Source: Phycisphaerae bacterium (GTDB taxonomy: Bacteria; Planctomycetota; Phycisphaerae; Phycisphaerales; SM1A02). Taken from it: DNA of 8,213 nt. The stretch spans positions 1 through 8,213 of the forward strand of contig JAUIHC010000116.1 of assembly GCA_030432455.1 (NCBI GenBank). The letters run 5' to 3'. Below the pieces are notes generated by a model. That model was not told where the DNA came from. It made no database searches and was given only the letters and a program-made list of their open reading frames with translations. The position numbers and the translations under genes are program-made. This document shows, piece after piece, positions 1 through 5,820 of the stretch. Every line of letters starts with the position of its first letter. The stretch's first letter is position 1.

Positions 1-1476
1 CACCACGCGATCGAGTCGGCTGCGACGCAGGAACCACTCGGCCTCCCCGCGCGGGCGACCGGTGACGATGCCGATCGGCCGACCGTTCGCCGCGATCGTC
101 AGGGCGTCGGGATCGACGGTGGCCGACTCGGTCTCGCGAAGCCCGGGTCGAACGCCGTCGCCGAGATACACCGTCTGGAACCGATCGATGATCTCCGCGA
201 TCGGACGGTCGATTCCCCGGGCGAGGAGCAGCCGCCTGGTCACCTCCCAGTCGTCGTTGGCATCGCCTTCGACCTTGATGCGGTCGATGTCCGCGGGCTC
301 GATCTCGACCCCGTAGGACTGCGCCGTCCGTTGAATCGCGGCGCGATACGACTTTGAGACGTCGGCCAGCACCCCGTCGAGATCGAAGAGGATGGCGTCG
401 GGCCGCATGACCGCGCGAAGCGCGGCCTGGACTCGATCGTGCTCGACCTCGCCGACCGGCACGGTGATCCGCACCCGGTCGGCGATCGGACCCGTCTCGA
501 ACCGACGCACTGCGATGCCGCACGCGGCGAGCCCGTCGGCCAGCCACGGGATTCGATCGGCCCCGGTCGGATCGGCGACCAGCAGGAAGTTCGCACGACT
601 CTCGAGGGACGAGAGCCCGAGCTCGTCCACCGTCGCGGCGAGCAGCGATCGGTTCATCGTCACCGATCGCACCCGATCGGCGACCAGTCGCTCAGCGTCG
701 GTACTCGCAAGCACCTCGGTCGCGATCGCGATCGACGGCACGGCGATCGGAAACGGACCGCCCGCGTCGCGCAGCCGCCGGGCGAACTCGGGAGACGCCT
801 CGGCCCAGCCGACGCGAAGACCCGCGAGCCCCCAGGCCTTGCTGAGGGTCCGCACCATCACGGTGCGGGGAAGATCGCGACCGGCATCGGCGATCGTCTC
901 GAACGCCGCCGCGTCGTCCGCCTCGAACTCGGTGTACGCGAGGTCGAGCAGCAACCGCGGATCGGGACACGCGGCCCGAAGGTCGGTCAGCGCCTCGACC
1001 CCCGCGACGAGGCCGGTCGGATTCGCGGGCGTGGCAAGGGCGAGGAGATCCGCCCCGCGGGCGGCGTCGGCGAGATCGGCGATCGGAAGATCCCCGTCGA
1101 GCCACGGCACGGTGCGAACGGTCGCCCCGCACGCCTCCGCGAAGTGCCGGAACATCGGGAACGTCGGATCGGTGAGCACCACGACCGAACCCGAACGAAG
1201 CACCGTGCGGCAGATCCGGTCGATCGCGTCGTCACCACCCGCGGTCGCGACGATCCGCGCCGGATCGACCCCCGAGCGACGGGCGATCGTCCGTTCGAGT
1301 TCCGTGCGATCGGGATACCGCGCGACCATCGCGGAGGCGACCGCCGGCGAGGCGGGCAGCGCCGGACCGCCGATGCACTCGTTGGCATCGAGCCGGAGGG
1401 TGATCGGACGACCGAGCCGATCGCGATCCGATCGGATGTCCAACCGCGGCGGCGATGAGACGGTGATCGTGCTCAC
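1..1476 (-). CDS. hisC: Histidinol-phosphate aminotransferase fused to a HAD-family hydrolase (partial, C-terminus off the left edge)
   Basis: The frame is open for 492 codons and leaves the window at base 1. Residues ~20-355 are a class I/II PLP aminotransferase of the HisC type: LDANE near 30, ANPTG near 151-155, DLAYTEF near 178-184, SKAWGLAGLRVGW with the predicted PLP lysine at ~213, and RVRITV near 344. HisC converts imidazole-acetol phosphate to histidinol phosphate with glutamate. From ~362 a second domain begins with HAD motif I, DLDGVLAD (Asp365 and Asp367), and reaches motif II, VTGRP (Thr482); motifs III and IV lie outside the window. The start is a GTG at 1476 that overlaps the hisG stop as GTGA, with AGG seven bases upstream, implying translational coupling. 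By family knowledge the HAD domain could be the histidinol-phosphate phosphatase acting on the aminotransferase product; that is inference. The aminotransferase call is firm, the HAD substrate is not. Confidence 0.9.
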   Translation of the reverse strand, partial: MSTITVSSPPRLDIRSDRDRLGRPITLRLDANECIGGPALPASPAVASAMVARYPDRTELERTIARRSGVDPARIVATAGGDDAIDRICRTVLRSGSVVVLTDPTFPMFRHFAEACGATVRTVPWLDGDLPIADLADAARGADLLALATPANPTGLVAGVEALTDLRAACPDPRLLLDLAYTEFEADDAAAFETIADAGRDLPRTVMVRTLSKAWGLAGLRVGWAEASPEFARRLRDAGGPFPIAVPSIAIATEVLASTDAERLVADRVRSVTMNRSLLAATVDELGLSSLESRANFLLVADPTGADRIPWLADGLAACGIAVRRFETGPIADRVRITVPVGEVEHDRVQAALRAVMRPDAILFDLDGVLADVSKSYRAAIQRTAQSYGVEIEPADIDRIKVEGDANDDWEVTRRLLLARGIDRPIAEIIDRFQTVYLGDGVRPGLRETESATVDPDALTIAANGRPIGIVTGRPRGEAEWFLRRSRLDRVV

Positions 1477-2384
1477 GGAATCACCTGCCGCGGCTCGCTC
1501 ACCACGAGGTCCGTGCCGCCGGCCGCACGAATCCGGCCGACGAGTTCGGGGAAGTCGGTGCGCGGCACCGCGGCGCGGACTGCGAATCCGTCACCGGCCA
1601 GACGAGACACGGTCGGTCGTCGCATGCACGGCAGCACCGCGAGCACCTCGTCGAGCCGCGAGTCGGCCACATTCAACTCGACCAGCAGTCGGGACCGCGC
1701 CTCGATCACCGATCGCAGCAGGTCCGCGACCCGTTCGACGAACGCGCGACGCTCGGGACGGTCCATCGCCTGCCGCGAGGCGTAGAGCCGGGTGGACGAG
1801 GTGCGGATGACGTCCACGATCTCCAGCCCGTTGGCCGCGAGCGTCGCGCCGGTCTGCACGACATCGACGATGACATCGGCGTCCTCGGGCGGCAGCACCT
1901 CGGTCGCGCCCCAGCTTCGAACCGGAATCGCATCCACGCCCCGCGTCGCCGCCCACACCGCCGCCAGACGCGGAAGTTCGCTGGCGATCCGCAGCCGCGC
2001 GCCCGGTTCGATGCGGGTGTCGGGCGGCGCGGCCGCGACGATCCGCACCTGATCGAGTCCGGTGTCGAGCACCTCGACGACGTCCACGTTCAGTTCCTCG
2101 ACCCAGTCGCTCCCCGCGAAGCCGAGATCACGAGAGCCCGCGGCGAGCATCGAGACGATCGCCTGCGGCTTGAGCCGCTTGGCTTCCAGTCCGTCGAGGC
2201 CGAGGATCGTCGGTCGGTAGCCGCGGGCCTCCGGCCGCACGGTGAGACCCGCCTCCGCGAGCAGTCGATCGACTTCCGGCTGCATGCGGCCCTTGGGAAG
2301 GCCGAGACGAAGGGGGAGGCGGAGGCTGTCGCGAGCGGACGGAGGGGTGACGCCGGGAGGCGTCGGTTCGGTGGCGAGGGGCAT
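1473..2384 (-). CDS. hisG: ATP phosphoribosyltransferase, long form
   Basis: This is the first enzyme of histidine synthesis, condensing ATP and PRPP to phosphoribosyl-ATP in the cytoplasm. The 303 residues show the family pattern: LGLPKGRM at ~27-34, SRDLGFAGSDWVEE at ~84-97, and the PRPP-binding loop DVVQTGATLAANG at ~174-186. The remainder from ~225 matches the C-terminal regulatory domain of long-form HisG, which binds histidine for feedback inhibition, so no HisZ partner is expected. The ~23 residues before LRLPLRLGLPKG are an unconserved Pro/Ala-rich extension. The ATG at 2384 is chosen because AGGA (2394-2397) lies nine bases upstream. The gene follows a His-rich leader peptide and overlaps hisC by four bases, so it is the first structural gene of the operon seen here. 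Confidence 0.95.
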   Translation of the reverse strand: MPLATEPTPPGVTPPSARDSLRLPLRLGLPKGRMQPEVDRLLAEAGLTVRPEARGYRPTILGLDGLEAKRLKPQAIVSMLAAGSRDLGFAGSDWVEELNVDVVEVLDTGLDQVRIVAAAPPDTRIEPGARLRIASELPRLAAVWAATRGVDAIPVRSWGATEVLPPEDADVIVDVVQTGATLAANGLEIVDVIRTSSTRLYASRQAMDRPERRAFVERVADLLRSVIEARSRLLVELNVADSRLDEVLAVLPCMRRPTVSRLAGDGFAVRAAVPRTDFPELVGRIRAAGGTDLVVSEPRQVIP

Positions 2385-2391
2385 GGCAGCA

Positions 2392-2404
2392 GGTCCTGGG
2401 GACC
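2392..2404 (-). promoter_or_regulatory. Small hairpin covering the hisG ribosome binding site
   Basis: On the minus strand GGTCC-CCA-GGACC forms a 5-bp stem with a 3-base loop, and the AGGA Shine-Dalgarno of hisG lies in its loop and right arm. It could lower hisG translation unless opened. The stem is short, so the regulatory role is inference. Confidence 0.4.
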
Positions 2405-2422
2405 GGCCCGGGCTCCGACGCC

Positions 2423-2444
2423 GTCGGATCCGCGCGGATCCGAC
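2423..2444 (-). repeat. Perfect 9-bp inverted repeat in the his leader (second hairpin)
   Basis: GTCGGATCC and GGATCCGAC are separated by GCGC (2432-2435). The hairpin follows directly after the first leader hairpin and precedes hisG. No U-run follows it on the minus strand, so by itself it is not a standard terminator; it may be an alternative or protecting stem of the attenuator. Confidence 0.6.
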
Positions 2445-2475
2445 ACAGAACGACGCCGGCGTGCGGGCCGGCGTC
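2445..2475 (-). terminator. Candidate his attenuator hairpin
   Basis: On the minus strand GACGCCGGC (2475-2467) and GCCGGCGTC (2460-2452) form a perfect 9-bp GC-rich stem around a 6-base loop, followed by GUUCUGU (2451-2445), a weak U-tract. It begins 41 bases after the stop codon of the His-rich leader peptide. The last codons of the leader contain GCCGGUG, which can pair over 7 positions (one G-U) with CGCCGGC inside this stem, giving a possible antiterminator. The pairing scheme was worked out by eye and not folded computationally. Confidence 0.55.
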
Positions 2476-2515
2476 GAGGTCGTTCAAGTCGTGGAGGTCG
2501 CGACGATCGAACGCA

Positions 2516-2599
2516 TCACCGGCGGGCACGGCCATGGTGATGGCCGTGGTGCACGGAATGCGCGTGATGCTGGATCAAGATGATCGAGGTCGCGGACAT
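2516..2599 (-). CDS. hisL: Histidine operon leader peptide (attenuator peptide)
   Basis: This is a 27-codon reading frame with eight His codons, at residues 11, 12, 14, 17, 18, 20, 21 and 22, with HHGHHH as the densest stretch; it ends with basic residues (GRARR) and TGA. Such a run 132 bases upstream of hisG is the hallmark of a his attenuator leader: a ribosome stalling for lack of charged tRNA-His would change folding of the inverted repeats at 2423-2475. There is no Shine-Dalgarno; the ATG lies nine bases after a good -10 element, so the mRNA is probably leaderless or has only a few bases before the start. The sequence does not resemble enterobacterial HisL apart from the His run. A His-rich metal-binding micropeptide is the main alternative, made unlikely by the position. 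Confidence 0.88.
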   Translation of the reverse strand: MSATSIILIQHHAHSVHHGHHHGRARR

Positions 2600-2608
2600 G
2601 GGGCGGGG

Positions 2609-2637
2609 ACGATAGGCCCACGACGGGCGGCCGTCAA
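2609..2637 (-). promoter_or_regulatory. Sigma70-like promoter of the his operon
   Basis: On the minus strand the -35 is TTGACG (2637-2632), the spacer is exactly 17 bases, and the -10 is TATCGT (2614-2609). The leader-peptide ATG starts nine bases after the -10, so transcription would begin at or a few bases before the A of that ATG. Confidence 0.75.
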
Positions 2638-2640
2638 GCG

Positions 2641-2701
2641 AGGCCGTGTGGGTTGGAGGTCAGAGGTTGGAGGATGGAGAACGGCGAACCGGCCCGCCTC
2701 C
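2641..2701. other. Short intergenic stretch with a small direct repeat
   Basis: GGTTGGAGG occurs at 2651-2659 and again at 2665-2673, a 14-base period. No gene or other signal is seen between the his promoter and the dispersed repeat at 2702. Confidence 0.5.
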
Positions 2702-2757
2702 CGATGCCTCACCCCCGACACGATCCGCCATAAAGCGGGACAGGCGACATTTTCCGG
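2702..2757. repeat. 56-bp dispersed repeat, copy A
   Basis: It aligns without gaps to 5657-5712 with 50 of 56 positions identical. The last stretch, CGGGACAGGCGACATTTTCC, is identical in both copies. Both copies sit just beyond the terminator of a PEP-CTERM-like gene, so they may be part of the duplicated cassette, or a REP/MITE-like element inserted independently. No transposase is nearby. This copy lacks the left inverted arm seen with copy B. Confidence 0.8.
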
Positions 2758-2772
2758 GACGGATCGTCACAA

Positions 2773-2808
2773 CCGCCGCCCCCATCCACAGGGGGATCGG
2801 GGCGGCGG
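2773..2808 (-). terminator. Hairpin terminator of the first secreted-protein gene
   Basis: CCGCCGCCCC (2773-2782) pairs perfectly with GGGGCGGCGG (2799-2808); after one mismatch ATCC pairs with GGAT, leaving a 6-base loop. It lies 61 bases past the stop of the minus-strand gene at 2870 and separates it from the his promoter on the same strand. The U-tract is poor (UUGUGACG), so termination may rely on the stem. Confidence 0.65.
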
Positions 2809-2869
2809 TGGGTGGGTATTCAGATGTACGCGGAGCACGCCCGGCGATCGGGTCGCCTTGCTTGCCTGC

Positions 2870-3586
2870 TCAGGCGACGCGGCTTCGTCGGCTCCGCACG
2901 CCGCCCGCTCCCAAGGCCAAGACCGCAAGACCGCCGAGGCCGGGGACTGCGCCACCGCCGCCACCGCCACCGCCACCGCCACCCGGCGTGTACTGCGCCG
3001 CGGTGTTCGCGGTGTTCTCCAACGCCCACCGCTCGACGGTGACGATGTTGCTGGTCGCGTCCATACTCAATTCGACCCAGCCGTAGTAGTAATCGGATCC
3101 GCTGGAGAATCGGATGCCGAGGGCGCCGGTCGCACCCCTCGAGAGCTTGTTCTCGATGTCGTGCGCGGTTCCGTGCGTCGAAATCGCAGCCCTCCAGAAA
3201 TGTGCCGTGGAATAGCCCGCGCTTTGCGACGACGACAGCGCGGTGGACCCGATCAGGACGGACTGGTCCCAGTTCGCAGGTGCGTTCCGCCCCGCGCTTC
3301 CGTAGTTGATGAAGGACAGGTTGGCGTTGGGACCCCAGAAGTTCTGGTCGCCGTTCGAACCGGTTCCGAAGAAATTGATCTGGAACGACGCCTTGAACGA
3401 CGCGATCAGTTGAAGATCGGCCGAAGGTTGGGCCCACCACCCAGTCTGCGGCAGAGCCTGACCGACGCTCCAGATCTGAAGGTCGGCCATGGTCTGACCG
3501 GCGACCATGGACGCCGCGAGACCCGCGACGGACTGGACACCCGCCACGCGGGCGTACGACGACAGACGGCGGGAACGTGGCGTCAT
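2870..3586 (-). CDS. Secreted PEP-CTERM-like anchored protein, copy 1 (function unknown)
   Basis: 238 residues. Residues 3-35 form a signal peptide (basic RSRRLSSYAR, an Ala/Val-rich core, likely cleavage after a site near MA-DLQIW). The mature domain (~36-195) is unrecognised; it contains LQIWSVGQALPQ, INFFG, LSFINY and DYYYGWVELSMD, the last typical of exported single-domain proteins of this kind. Eleven glycines (202-212) lead to AVPGLGGLAVLALGAGGV and a basic tail, RSRRSRVA, read as a sorting signal for an exosortase-type system with VPGL in place of VPEP. The ATG at 3586 is chosen by alignment to the paralog at 5821-6504 and by AAGGAG eight bases upstream; in-frame ATGs at 3604 and 3622 also have good ribosome binding sites. 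It is divergent from the gene at 3890. No enzymatic motif is seen. Confidence 0.8.
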   Translation of the reverse strand: MTPRSRRLSSYARVAGVQSVAGLAASMVAGQTMADLQIWSVGQALPQTGWWAQPSADLQLIASFKASFQINFFGTGSNGDQNFWGPNANLSFINYGSAGRNAPANWDQSVLIGSTALSSSQSAGYSTAHFWRAAISTHGTAHDIENKLSRGATGALGIRFSSGSDYYYGWVELSMDATSNIVTVERWALENTANTAAQYTPGGGGGGGGGGGAVPGLGGLAVLALGAGGVRSRRSRVA

Positions 3587-3592
3587 CGTCTC

Positions 3593-3643
3593 GACTCCTT
3601 GCATCTTTCCGACTCCGTGCATGTTTCTGACTCCTGCTCTTCT
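3593..3643 (-). repeat. 18-bp tandem repeat that triplicates a ribosome binding site (with its in-frame ATG)
   Basis: Units lie at 3593-3610, 3611-3628 and a shortened 3629-3643, each starting GACTCC on the plus strand. On the minus strand each unit gives GGAG with an ATG eight bases downstream (ATGs at 3586, 3604 and 3622; AGGAG is used for the last). All three starts are in the same frame, so the repeat would encode MHGVGK-MQGVET before the main start. Confidence 0.75.
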
Positions 3644-3646
3644 GAC

Positions 3647-3756
3647 TTCAGGGAGGGGTGGCGCCGGGAAACGGATCCGGACGACCGTGGAGGGGAACCG
3701 AGATCCACGGGTGATCCCCCGGACCGGGCTCCAACCTACTCACCAGCCTCCCTGAA
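3647..3756. repeat. Long-range 10-bp inverted repeat in the divergent intergenic region
   Basis: TTCAGGGAGG (3647-3656) is the exact reverse complement of CCTCCCTGAA (3747-3756). A further 7-bp pair, CGGGCTC (3725-3731) and GAGCCCG (3761-3767), overlaps it. The region would be the 5' leader of the minus-strand gene if its promoter lies upstream of 3767. No counterpart is seen in the second cassette. Confidence 0.45.
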
Positions 3757-3788
3757 TCCAGAGCCCGCTCCCGGAGTCGCCGGGGAAT

Positions 3789-3804
3789 CCGTTGGCGCCA
3801 ACAC
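3789..3804. promoter_or_regulatory. Candidate operator, cassette 1
   Basis: CCGTTGGCGCCAACAC contains the perfect 12-bp palindrome GTTGGCGCCAAC (3791-3802). It matches 13 of 16 positions of the site at 6707-6722 in the second cassette and lies 88 bases before the plus-strand start, close to the 78 bases seen there. TTCGACC follows at 3807-3813, as it does at 6730-6736. A weaker match, GTGGCGCC, lies near 3658-3665. Confidence 0.55.
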
Positions 3805-3875
3805 TTTTCGACCTCCCGGCCGCCGCGAGCCCTCCAATCAGCCAGGCGCGTCCCGAACACCCCGGAATCGATGGC

Positions 3876-3881
3876 TACACT
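3876..3881 (+). promoter_or_regulatory. Candidate -10 element of the regulator-like gene, leaderless arrangement
   Basis: TACACT ends eight bases before the ATG at 3890. No convincing -35 is seen 16-18 bases upstream. The same TACACTCC occurs before the DinB-like gene. Confidence 0.4.
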
Positions 3882-3889
3882 CCGAGGCG

Positions 3890-5095
3890 ATGGACCGATC
3901 GGACGCCCTTCACCCCCGCCTCGCCGTCATCACGAAGGCCGCGCACGAGATCCACGCGGCGTGCCACCATGCCGCGATCGGGACGATCTCGATCGACGGC
4001 TCGGTCCGGCAGGTCGCCAGACGGCTCGACATCGGCGACTACACCGCGTGGAAGTTCCTCAACCTGCTCCGCGCTGTGACGACGGCCGACATCATCGCCG
4101 CGATTCCCGGCGAACGAGGCCGTCAGGCGATCATCGAGGCCATCGAGCGTCGAGCGACCGACGCCGACACTCCGCGCCGACTGCGGGAGGCCTTCGACGC
4201 GTTCTTCACGATCTGCCGCGATCTCGGATGTCGGCCCGGCGAGGTCGCGATGATGACCGGTCTCGATCGGGAGCCGGCCGCCACGACGAAGCGTCGGGAG
4301 CGGGCCGCCCGTCGCATGGCGAAGGACTACGCCGAACTGCGTGGGCATCGGATCGACCTGGTCCTTGGCGGCATCATCGCGCTTCCGTCACCTGAGGATC
4401 CAGAGTTCTTCGACGTCTGGGCGTATCAACTCTCGCATGGAATCACTCGATTCCGATCGGGGCTTCCCATCCTCGTGCACATGCAGGAAGAGATCGAGGA
4501 TGAGGCGTGTCGAGTTCGCACCGACGGCCTCGGATCGCTGGTGCGCGAGGCGGGTACGCCGGATCTCGAAGAGGCGGAACTCGTGGTCTCGCGGAGAGGC
4601 GAGCGGACGCTGCTCCACGTCGATCCACGGCCGGATCGCATCGAACCGGTCACCACCGGTTTTCTCGAATTCACACCCAGAATGGGTCGGATTCTCTTCG
4701 AACCCGAATACACCACGCCGAGGCGCCGCTGGTACGAGGTGACCTCGACTCCCATCCGGCGGGTCGTGATCGAATACCTCCAGCCCCGCTCCATTCCCGG
4801 TCCGACCGACGCCTTCGCGGTCTCCGAGTTCGTGCCGCCGACTGGAAGTCACTTCCCGGATCCGGTGGAACTCGATCCCGTCCCCCTCGACGTGCCGGTC
4901 GAGTCGATCTCGACCCCGATCCTGTCCGATGACCTCGCGACCGCCCGACCGTACCACGACGCCCTCATTCGAAAGGCGCTGAGCGGGACCGATTGGCGAG
5001 TCGAGGATCTCTGCGGTATCCGAGCCACCCAGGTGGACCCCCCTCCAGGCACGATGCTCACGCTCGCACACTTCGCCCCGACCCGCGACGAATGA
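3890..5095 (+). CDS. Unrecognised soluble protein with helix-turn-helix-like segment, copy 1
   Basis: 401 residues, paralogous over its whole length to the protein at 6800-8032. Residues 38-61 (SVRQVARRLDIG-YTAWKFLNLLR) look like a helix-turn-helix. Residues 65-150 are mostly helical and basic; from 150 a second domain contains RGHRIDLVLGGIIALPS, LSHGITRF-SGLPILVH, TPDLEEAELVVSRR, RPDRIEPVTTGF, VVIEYLQP and PGPTDAFAVSEF, all kept in the paralog. No signal peptide, membrane segment or catalytic motif is visible. The frame stays open upstream to 2534, but that part is the antisense of other features; the ATG at 3890 is chosen because the paralog starts at the equivalent point. Divergent from the secreted-protein gene at 3586, it is plausibly its regulator; that is inference. 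It converges on the DinB-like gene with an 18-base gap. Confidence 0.8.
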   Translation: MDRSDALHPRLAVITKAAHEIHAACHHAAIGTISIDGSVRQVARRLDIGDYTAWKFLNLLRAVTTADIIAAIPGERGRQAIIEAIERRATDADTPRRLREAFDAFFTICRDLGCRPGEVAMMTGLDREPAATTKRRERAARRMAKDYAELRGHRIDLVLGGIIALPSPEDPEFFDVWAYQLSHGITRFRSGLPILVHMQEEIEDEACRVRTDGLGSLVREAGTPDLEEAELVVSRRGERTLLHVDPRPDRIEPVTTGFLEFTPRMGRILFEPEYTTPRRRWYEVTSTPIRRVVIEYLQPRSIPGPTDAFAVSEFVPPTGSHFPDPVELDPVPLDVPVESISTPILSDDLATARPYHDALIRKALSGTDWRVEDLCGIRATQVDPPPGTMLTLAHFAPTRDE

Positions 5096-5113
5096 CGATC
5101 CGCCGCACGCCGC

Positions 5114-5608
5114 TCAGGCGGGTGGGTGCGCCAGCATCCACTGGAACACGCTCGACTCGGGCTGCGTCTCGACCCCGAGATGCCGCAACATGTTGAGGCA
5201 CTGGGCGCGATGGTGCATCGAGTGGGTCACCACATGCGTCGCGATACCGCCGCGGCTGAACCGGTAGGATCGACCGCCTCGCTCGGGGGTGAGCACCTCG
5301 TCCATCGGGCCGCCGAGAACCGCGGTCCGGAACTCGGCGGACGCGGTCTCGTGCAGGGCGCGAATGTCCGCCACGGACATCGGCGACTCGGACTGCTCGG
5401 GCCGGAACCGAGGCTCGGCCCGATTCAGCACATCGGTCCAGCCGATCATCGCCCCGACATTGTGGGCGAGCGTCGGGCGAAGCGAGCCGAGTCCCATCTC
5501 GAAGGGGTGATCGAGTGCCGCGTCGGTCAGCAGGTCGCAGGCATCGAAGAGTCTCTCGTTCGCCCAGTGGTCGAAGTCGAGCAGCACGAGCATGGGATCT
5601 GTGGTCAT
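5114..5608 (-). CDS. DinB-family (four-helix, metal-binding) protein
   Basis: 164 residues, the usual DinB length. DFDHWANERLFDAC at 11-24 is the typical first helix, LAHNVGAMIGW around His49 the second, and THSMHHRAQ (His129 and His133) the H-x3-H of the last helix; these three histidines would hold the divalent metal. Members include thiol-dependent transferases and stress-induced proteins, and many have no assigned reaction; none can be given here. The ATG at 5608 is chosen because MTTDPM leads directly into the first helix; longer in-frame openings run back through the repeat and terminator region and are rejected. There is no Shine-Dalgarno, and TACACT lies seven bases upstream. The gene sits between the two duplicated cassettes and is in neither of them. 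Confidence 0.85.
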   Translation of the reverse strand: MTTDPMLVLLDFDHWANERLFDACDLLTDAALDHPFEMGLGSLRPTLAHNVGAMIGWTDVLNRAEPRFRPEQSESPMSVADIRALHETASAEFRTAVLGGPMDEVLTPERGGRSYRFSRGGIATHVVTHSMHHRAQCLNMLRHLGVETQPESSVFQWMLAHPPA

Positions 5609-5615
5609 GCGGGGG

Positions 5616-5621
5616 AGTGTA
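5616..5621 (-). promoter_or_regulatory. Candidate -10 element of the DinB-like gene, leaderless arrangement
   Basis: On the minus strand TACACT ends seven bases before the ATG at 5608. The -35 position would fall at the left arm of the inverted repeat beginning at 5640; no good hexamer is seen. Confidence 0.4.
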
Positions 5622-5639
5622 GAGAATGGGAGACGGGGT

Positions 5640-5712
5640 CTGTCCCGATGTTTCCGCGATGCCCTGCCCCCGACACGGTCCGCCGTAAATCGGGACAGGC
5701 GACATTTTCCGG
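5640..5712. repeat. 56-bp dispersed repeat, copy B, with inverted arm
   Basis: The part shared with copy A is 5657-5712. Just outside it, CTGTCCCGAT (5640-5649) is the exact reverse complement of ATCGGGACAG (5689-5698), giving a 10-bp stem over a 39-base loop as in REP or MITE-like elements. It lies between the DinB-like gene start and the terminator of the second secreted-protein gene. Confidence 0.8.
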
Positions 5713-5748
5713 CCGGTCCTTCTCTTCTTGGGGTGCGGCAGAAGAACA

Positions 5749-5788
5749 CCGCCCCGGTCCTCCCGAAGAATCGGAGGGACCGGGGCGG
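5749..5788 (-). terminator. Hairpin terminator of the second secreted-protein gene
   Basis: CCGCCCCGGTCC on the minus strand (5788-5777) pairs perfectly over 12 bases with GGACCGGGGCGG (5760-5749), followed by UGUUCUUCU, a moderate U-tract. It begins 32 bases past the stop codon at 5821 and corresponds in position to the hairpin at 2773-2808. Confidence 0.8.
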
Positions 5789-5820
5789 CTTGAAGGAGAT
5801 TCTGCTTCGCAGGGCGTCGG

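Noticed and set aside
392..1810. Long open plus-strand frames across the his genes (also 439-1458)
   Set aside because: They are antisense to clear hisC-HAD and hisG frames, rich in Arg/Ser/Ala, with no recognisable domain; typical of GC-rich shadow frames.
2516..2599. His-rich frame as a metal-binding micropeptide
   Set aside because: Possible in principle, but its place between a promoter and hisG with inverted repeats after it fits an attenuator leader much better.
3593..3643. Short tandem repeats as a CRISPR-like array
   Set aside because: Units are 15-18 bases, directly adjacent with no spacers, and coincide with ribosome binding sites.
2534..3889. N-terminal extension of the plus-strand gene at 3890 back to 2534
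   Set aside because: It would run antisense through the his leader, a terminator and the whole first secreted-protein gene; its residues are low-complexity and the paralog starts at the point matching 3890.
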